The position numbers and the translations under genes were made by a program. The notes under the pieces are model-generated. The model ran no database searches and was not told the origin of the DNA. It saw nothing but the letters and a program-made list of their open reading frames with translations. From Parachlamydiaceae bacterium (lineage in GTDB: Bacteria > Chlamydiota > Chlamydiia > Chlamydiales > Parachlamydiaceae), in contig JAUXSJ010000129.1 in the NCBI GenBank assembly GCA_030679615.1, positions 1-9,251 on the forward strand: a stretch of DNA of 9,251 nt. The letters run 5' to 3'. This document shows, in pieces, positions 5,704 to 9,251 of the stretch (positions are counted from its first letter, which is position 1; every line of letters starts with the position of its first letter).

Positions 5704-6627
5704 ATGAATCCTATTTATTATATAGACCGACAAAGCGGTCAAATCAAACAAGAAAAAGTTTATCGGGAAAAGGCATTAGAACTTGTCTATGGTCAGGGTT
5801 TAATGAATCGATTTCTAAAATTGACTTTTTTACCCTTAATAACCAGATTCCCTTTATTTTCTAAATTTTATGGTTTCCTTCAAAAACTTCCTAGAAGTGT
5901 AAAGAAAATAGAGCCATTTATCAAGGCTTACGAAATAAATACATTAGAATTTGCTGAACCTGTTTCACATTTTCGTTCATTCAATGATTTTTTTATTCGT
6001 CATTTAAAGCCCGAAGCACGACCTATTGATTCCACATCTAATAGCGCAGTGATTCCAGCTGATGGACGTTATTATTTTTTTGAAAACATCAATCATTGTG
6101 ATGGATTTCTTGTTAAAGGTAAAAAATTTCATCTTAAAGAGTTATTGGGGTCTGTGGAGTTGGCAAAAGAGTATGAAGGCGGTAGCATGGTGATGGCAAG
6201 ACTCTGTCCATCCGATTATCATCGCTTCCATTTTCCCATCGATTCTATTCCTAGCGAAACTTCGTTAATTAATGGTTATCTCTACTCTGTCAATCCGATG
6301 GCTGTTAAACATAATATTCATATTTTTTCACAAAACAAACGCACCCTTTCTTGCTTGAAGAGTTCCTTATTTGATGATGTACTTTATATGGAGATTGGCG
6401 CGACTTGTGTCGGAAGCATCCAACAAACGTATGAACCGAATCAAAAACAACAGAAGGGTCAAGAAAAAGGCTATTTTGAATTCGGGGGGTCTTCATTAAT
6501 AATCTTATTTAAGCCAAATCGCATTCGATTCAATCAGGATTTACTTGACGCAACCCATAAAGGAATGGAAATTCTATGCTTAATGGGTCAGCAGATGGGA
6601 GCGGCGATTAATTCAATCAACGCATAA
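5704..6627 (+). CDS. psd: Phosphatidylserine decarboxylase proenzyme
   Basis: Converts phosphatidylserine to phosphatidylethanolamine at the membrane; made as a proenzyme that cleaves itself to create a pyruvoyl group. The 307 residues are full length. Visible: IPADGR at 117-122 with Asp120 of the Asp-His-Ser triad, CPSDYHRFHFP at 168-178 with His173 and His176, MEIGATCVGSI at 229-239, and the cleavage site FGGSS at 260-264, where cleavage between Gly262 and Ser263 would turn Ser263 into the pyruvoyl group. The variant GGSS replaces the LGST familiar from E. coli. No strong Shine-Dalgarno is seen before 5704; the N-terminal MNPIYYIDRQSG supports the start. The stop codon lies inside the palindrome that follows. 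The order nth-mnmE-psd agrees with what I recall of chlamydial chromosomes. Confidence 0.95.
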   Translation: MNPIYYIDRQSGQIKQEKVYREKALELVYGQGLMNRFLKLTFLPLITRFPLFSKFYGFLQKLPRSVKKIEPFIKAYEINTLEFAEPVSHFRSFNDFFIRHLKPEARPIDSTSNSAVIPADGRYYFFENINHCDGFLVKGKKFHLKELLGSVELAKEYEGGSMVMARLCPSDYHRFHFPIDSIPSETSLINGYLYSVNPMAVKHNIHIFSQNKRTLSCLKSSLFDDVLYMEIGATCVGSIQQTYEPNQKQQKGQEKGYFEFGGSSLIILFKPNRIRFNQDLLDATHKGMEILCLMGQQMGAAINSINA

Positions 6628-6708
6628 AAATTACAAGATGGTAGTCAGGCCGTCCCGGCCTGATTCAGGCCGGGACGGCCTGACTATCATCTTGTAATTT
6701 TTATGCGT
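6620..6708. repeat. 89 bp palindrome between convergent psd and peroxiredoxin genes
   Basis: The arms 6620-6663 and 6665-6708 are symmetrical around base 6664 with a single G/A discrepancy (a G-U pair in RNA). The GC-rich inner part of each arm is itself a hairpin: TCAGGCCG-TCC-CGGCCTGA on the left and its complement on the right. It includes the psd stop codon and ends 7 nt from the peroxiredoxin stop codon. Runs of five A and five T at the outer part make a two-way transcription stop plausible, although the T run is about 18 nt from the GC-rich stem rather than adjacent. Confidence 0.85.
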
Positions 6709-6715
6709 CGCTAGC

Positions 6716-7306
6716 TTACTTCACGTTGGCAAAGTATTCTTCCAAGCCTTGAGCTGAAGGATTCATCGCTTGCTTACCTTGATTCCAGTTTGCAGGGCAA
6801 ACTTCGCCATTCTTTTCAAAATATAGTAACGCATCTAATGTACGAAGCGCTTCATCAACTGAACGACCAATCGGTAAATCATTCACAACTTGATGTCTGA
6901 CCACGCCTTCCTTATCAATTAAAAACAACCCTCTGTAGGCTATTCCTTCATTTGGAATTAATACGCCGTAATCGCAAGAAATTTTTTTATTAAGATCAGA
7001 AACCAAAGGATAACTCACACCTTCAATGCCACCTTTCGATTTAGGTGTATTCAACCATGCCAAATGAGAGTAACAGCTATCAACAGAACATCCAACCACT
7101 TGACAGTTTCTTTTTTCAAATTCTTCTAAGCATTCGTCAAATGCATGTAATTCTGTAGGACATACAAATGTAAAGTCTAGCGGATAAAAGAAAAAAATAA
7201 CATTTTTACCAACATAATGACTTAAAGAAAAATCTTTAACGATACAACCATTAACAACTGCCTGAGCTTTAAATTCAGGTGCTTTTTTTCCAACTAAAAC
7301 TCCCAT
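6716..7306 (-). CDS. ahpC: Typical 2-Cys peroxiredoxin (AhpC/TSA family)
   Basis: Cytosolic thiol peroxidase reducing hydrogen peroxide, organic peroxides or peroxynitrite. The 196 residues are full length. The peroxidatic site is DFTFVCPTE at 44-52 with Cys49; the resolving cysteine is Cys170 in GEVCPANW (167-174). A GGIEG stretch (92-96) and the terminal EYF (190-192) recall the GGLG and YF elements of peroxide-sensitive peroxiredoxins, but the first is not exact. The start is supported by AGGAG placed about 6 nt before ATG. The MBL-fold hydrolase gene ends 31 nt upstream on the same strand, so cotranscription is likely. The reductant (thioredoxin or AhpF-like) is not shown here. The symbol follows common chlamydial usage. 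Confidence 0.95.
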   Translation of the reverse strand: MGVLVGKKAPEFKAQAVVNGCIVKDFSLSHYVGKNVIFFFYPLDFTFVCPTELHAFDECLEEFEKRNCQVVGCSVDSCYSHLAWLNTPKSKGGIEGVSYPLVSDLNKKISCDYGVLIPNEGIAYRGLFLIDKEGVVRHQVVNDLPIGRSVDEALRTLDALLYFEKNGEVCPANWNQGKQAMNPSAQGLEEYFANVK

Positions 7307-7337
7307 GACAGTCTCCTATTGTGTAAATTAAATATTT

Positions 7338-7976
7338 TTAATGATTTTCAAGAGCAATGGTTCGTTTCAACCAATCAACTTCCCTTTCCATGGTAGTTGC
7401 CATACCGTGACCAGGATAGACTACAGTCTTTGATGGCAAAAGAATCAATTTTTCTAAAGAAGGCCACATTTTAGCAGGTTCACAGGTTGGAAAAGTTAAA
7501 TTTCCTATGCATCCTTTAAAAAGAGTATCCCCTGTAAACAAAACGTGATTATCAGGATCAAAAAAACAAACTCCGCCAGGTGAATGACCTGGAGTATAAA
7601 TAACTCGAAGATTCAACAGTCCAATCTGAAAATTCATCTGATCTTCTAAATAAAAATCAGGCTGCACGCCATCTATATGCATGCGAATGGGAAGACCATC
7701 ACTGCCAGGTTGAATTAAATTAGGAGCATCTAAAAGATGGACATAAACAGGAATATGATAGAATTCCTTCATTACTTTTACATCAGCAATATGATCCCAA
7801 TGCGAATGTGTTAATAGAATGTATTTGCAATTTAATGCTTCAGCCTGAAGAAACTCTTTTATTAGAGGGAATGATCCAGGTGCAGGATCAATAATGGCAG
7901 CATGATGCGTGTGCTCGCAAGCGAACACATATGCATTTGTTAAATAGGGACCAGTAGGAAAAGACTTTATTATCAT
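7338..7976 (-). CDS. Metallo-beta-lactamase-fold hydrolase (glyoxalase II/YcbL-like)
   Basis: A 212-residue protein with the full set of zinc ligands of the MBL superfamily: THSHWDH at 56-62 (His57, His59, Asp61, His62), TPGHSPG at 128-134 (His131), GDTLF at 149-153 (Asp150) and YPGHG at 187-191 (His190). The motifs and length resemble the YcbL/glyoxalase II group that hydrolyses thioesters such as S-lactoylglutathione. It lacks the long C-terminal glutathione-binding domain of classical GloB, so the substrate is uncertain. The start ATG lies 2 nt after the 3' end of the tRNA-Arg and has no room for its own ribosome binding site outside the tRNA; no better internal start is seen. It probably shares the tRNA promoter and is followed after 31 nt by the peroxiredoxin gene. 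Confidence 0.92.
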   Translation of the reverse strand: MIIKSFPTGPYLTNAYVFACEHTHHAAIIDPAPGSFPLIKEFLQAEALNCKYILLTHSHWDHIADVKVMKEFYHIPVYVHLLDAPNLIQPGSDGLPIRMHIDGVQPDFYLEDQMNFQIGLLNLRVIYTPGHSPGGVCFFDPDNHVLFTGDTLFKGCIGNLTFPTCEPAKMWPSLEKLILLPSKTVVYPGHGMATTMEREVDWLKRTIALENH

Positions 7977-7978
7977 AA

Positions 7979-8052
7979 TGCACTGGAGAGGACTCGAACC
8001 TCTAACCGCCCGGTTCGTAGCCGGGTACTCTATCCGATTGAGCTACCAGTGC
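7979..8052 (-). tRNA. tRNA-Arg, anticodon ACG
   Basis: The 74 bases fold as a complete cloverleaf. Acceptor stem GCACTGG/CCAGTGC has discriminator A; the D stem is GCTC/GAGT; the anticodon stem CCCGG/CCGGG encloses loop CTACGAA with anticodon ACG; a five-base variable region follows; the T stem AGAGG/CCTCT has loop TTCGAGT. In bacteria this tRNA has A34 converted to inosine by TadA and reads CGU, CGC and CGA. CCA is not encoded (the next bases are TTA), so the CCA enzyme must add it. The 3' end is 2 nt from the start codon of the MBL-fold hydrolase. Confidence 0.98.
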
Positions 8053-8065
8053 AAATTAAGATGAA

Positions 8066-8094
8066 AGTCTAGAGGAATTCATCCTTTTTTGCAA
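8066..8094 (-). promoter_or_regulatory. Candidate promoter of tRNA-Arg and downstream genes
   Basis: On the minus strand TTGCAA (8094-8089) and TAGACT (8071-8066) are spaced 17 nt. Transcription would start near 8059, a few bases before the mature tRNA 5' end at 8052. No other promoter is evident before the MBL-fold or peroxiredoxin genes. Confidence 0.5.
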
Positions 8095-8152
8095 GGGTTA
8101 TAAAACTAATAATCATCTATTTCAAATAAAGAAAAAGCATTCATTATTACAA

Positions 8153-8950
8153 TTACCCCTCAAGTACATCCCTAGACTTTCTTTGTATATTTAAAGTAGC
8201 AAAACATGCAGATGTAAAAGATTCTACTTTTGATTGAGAAGCATGAAGGTCTGAAAAAAATTCTTCTTTCGAAATAGAAGGCTCTAAATTGTCACTAAAA
8301 ACACTTGGTAAATCATTTTGATTTAAAAATTCTTCAGATGAAAATTCAGGATGATAACTCACCAATAATGCTTGCGAATGACGATACTGTTGACTAACTA
8401 CTGCTGCACTACCATTATCTGAAAAACGAGCTAAGACATTTACTTCTTTACCAATGTTAGTAAATTCTGGACCTCCAAAATAAGGAACAGAAAGCTTTGG
8501 TATATTTTCACCAAAAGTTGGATCAATTCTATTAACAGATGCCTTAACTGATCTTACTTTTAACTTTTGATTAACTTGAGAATATGAATATGGCGTATAA
8601 TCAGCATCCACTATATTTACATATTCTTTTGCACCTGTATATCCCCCAGCACAAATCCCAATATAATTAAATCCTTTTTCAATATTTTGTTTAAGAATTT
8701 GAAAAGGAGCCTGTGAATGATTCTTATTTACAGACATATTTATTTTACAAATTCCCCATAATTGCTTATTTGAAATACCACCTGACAATACTAAGGTACC
8801 GTGATCTAAATTTCTTATTAAATAACTGTAGTCTATTTTAATAATTGGATTTTCATACTTTTGGAACATTTTTTCCGTATAGTCCAAACAAATTGGACCA
8901 ATCCCTTCACCTTGAAAAAGATATACAGGAGACAAATTAGAACCATTCAT
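8153..8950 (-). CDS. BPL_N-like class I glutamine amidotransferase-fold protein
   Basis: A 265-residue protein resembling the N-terminal domain of eukaryotic biotin-protein ligases (BPL_N), a class I amidotransferase-like fold usually found without the ligase part in bacteria. Visible: VYLFQGEGIGP at 9-19, LVLSGGIS at 53-60 where relatives have a GGAD-like turn, YIGICAGGYTGAKEY at 96-110 with nucleophile-elbow Cys100, VPYFGGPEF at 155-163, and the late SYHPEF at 198-203 with His200 and Glu202. Cys100-His200-Glu202 would form the expected triad, so catalysis is plausible, but substrate and pathway are unknown. Residues 204-265 are a polar tail. No biotin ligase gene adjoins it. The start is supported by AAAGG 8 nt upstream. 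A perfect 16 bp inverted repeat lies just upstream in the leader. The gene is AT-rich, like the Fic gene. Confidence 0.75.
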   Translation of the reverse strand: MNGSNLSPVYLFQGEGIGPICLDYTEKMFQKYENPIIKIDYSYLIRNLDHGTLVLSGGISNKQLWGICKINMSVNKNHSQAPFQILKQNIEKGFNYIGICAGGYTGAKEYVNIVDADYTPYSYSQVNQKLKVRSVKASVNRIDPTFGENIPKLSVPYFGGPEFTNIGKEVNVLARFSDNGSAAVVSQQYRHSQALLVSYHPEFSSEEFLNQNDLPSVFSDNLEPSISKEEFFSDLHASQSKVESFTSACFATLNIQRKSRDVLEG

Positions 8951-9188
8951 TTAATTAACCTTTTTAAGAGATAATTTTTTATAATAAATTCTATTTTCAA
9001 TGAATTTATTATAAAAATAAATTTATTTATTAAATTTTATTTTTTTAAAAAAACATATTAATAATATTAAACTAATCTGTAATAAACTAAAAGCGAAATT
9101 TGTTATAATAAAAAATTAATTAGATTTTGTAATGATTCAAACTTAACAAGATGGCGTAAAAATTAACTACTGAGACACAGACTCGACT
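8951..9188. other. AT-rich intergenic region with a 16 bp inverted repeat
   Basis: I see no gene in these 238 bases. Immediately upstream of the BPL_N-like gene, 8976-8991 and 9002-9017 are perfect 16-base inverted repeats around a 10-base loop. Both arms contain TATAAT, so the site could hold a -10 box, an operator, or simply an AT-rich hairpin. No matching -35 hexamer was found at 17 or 18 nt. The rest is low-complexity A/T up to about 9130, after which G/C content rises. Confidence 0.5.
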
Positions 9189-9251
9189 TTAGGCTTTTTT
9201 AATCAATCGCCATGGTTCAACATGCCATTTAGAGTGCGAAGGCCCTGCCTT
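9189..9251 (-). CDS. Possible C-terminal end of an unidentified gene (5' part outside window)
   Basis: Reading the minus strand from the right edge, one frame runs 20 codons to a TAA at 9191-9189 and ends in GPSHSKWHVEPWRLIKKA. The other two minus-strand frames hit stops at codon 16 and codon 7. The base composition changes from almost pure A/T to mixed at about this point, as expected at a gene end. I do not recognise the family; a transposase end is one option, given the near-terminal position and G/C shift, but nothing proves it. Confidence 0.3.
   Translation of the reverse strand, partial: KAGPSHSKWHVEPWRLIKKA

Noticed and set aside
5676..5864. Plus-strand 62-codon frame starting 28 bases before psd.
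   Set aside because: It overlaps the psd N-terminus in another frame; psd is clearly the coding frame here.
6621..9166. Similar words at 6621-6641 (CGCATAAAAATT, ACAAGATGG) and 9147-9166 (ACAAGATGG, CGTAAAAATT) as copies of one repeat.
   Set aside because: The two words occur in swapped order and nothing around them matches; in AT-rich DNA this can be coincidence.

Overview
The window looks like a chromosomal segment of an environmental chlamydia (order Parachlamydiales, Protochlamydia/Parachlamydia type). The main evidence is the adjacent block nth - mnmE - psd, a gene order I recall from Chlamydiaceae genomes, together with low GC content, a Psd whose pyruvoyl site is GGSS, and two eukaryote-like accessory genes. 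The taxon is inferred from gene order and protein style; no search was run.

Layout. At 1-620 (minus) is the N-terminal part of a MoxR-type AAA+ ATPase that runs off the left edge. A 0.5 kb spacer follows, carrying a 118 bp palindromic element (840-957). Then comes an AT-rich accessory segment (about 1000-3300). It holds a Fic-domain protein with ankyrin-like C-terminal repeats (1159-2352), a decayed fragment of nth (about 2400-2500), a 181 bp palindromic MITE-like element (2506-2686) and a small membrane protein whose C-terminal half has the pattern of a ubiquitin-like fold (2792-3292). The housekeeping block on the minus strand is nth (3372-3989) and mnmE (4248-5624), separated by a second palindromic element with perfect 57 bp arms. 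psd (5704-6627, plus) is divergent from mnmE. A third palindrome (6620-6708) lies between psd and the convergent peroxiredoxin gene (6716-7306). Upstream of the peroxiredoxin, on the same strand, are a metallo-beta-lactamase-fold hydrolase (7338-7976) and a tRNA-Arg(ACG) whose 3' end is only 2 nt from the hydrolase start codon. Next is a stand-alone BPL_N/class I amidotransferase-like protein (8153-8950, minus), then AT-rich spacer and possibly the last 20 codons of another minus-strand gene at the right edge.

How the parts fit. nth (base excision repair), mnmE (tRNA wobble-uridine modification) and psd (phosphatidylethanolamine synthesis) are core functions. Peroxiredoxin and the MBL-fold hydrolase form a likely small stress/detoxification transcription unit led by the tRNA. 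The Fic/ankyrin and ubiquitin-like genes are the adaptive part; both are of the kind that intracellular bacteria use on host cells, but their export and function are inference. The most unusual observations are the membrane-anchored ubiquitin-like protein, the Fic protein, the direct repeat of the nth 3' end around the ubiquitin-like gene, and four long palindromic elements, at least three of which have palindromes nested inside each arm.
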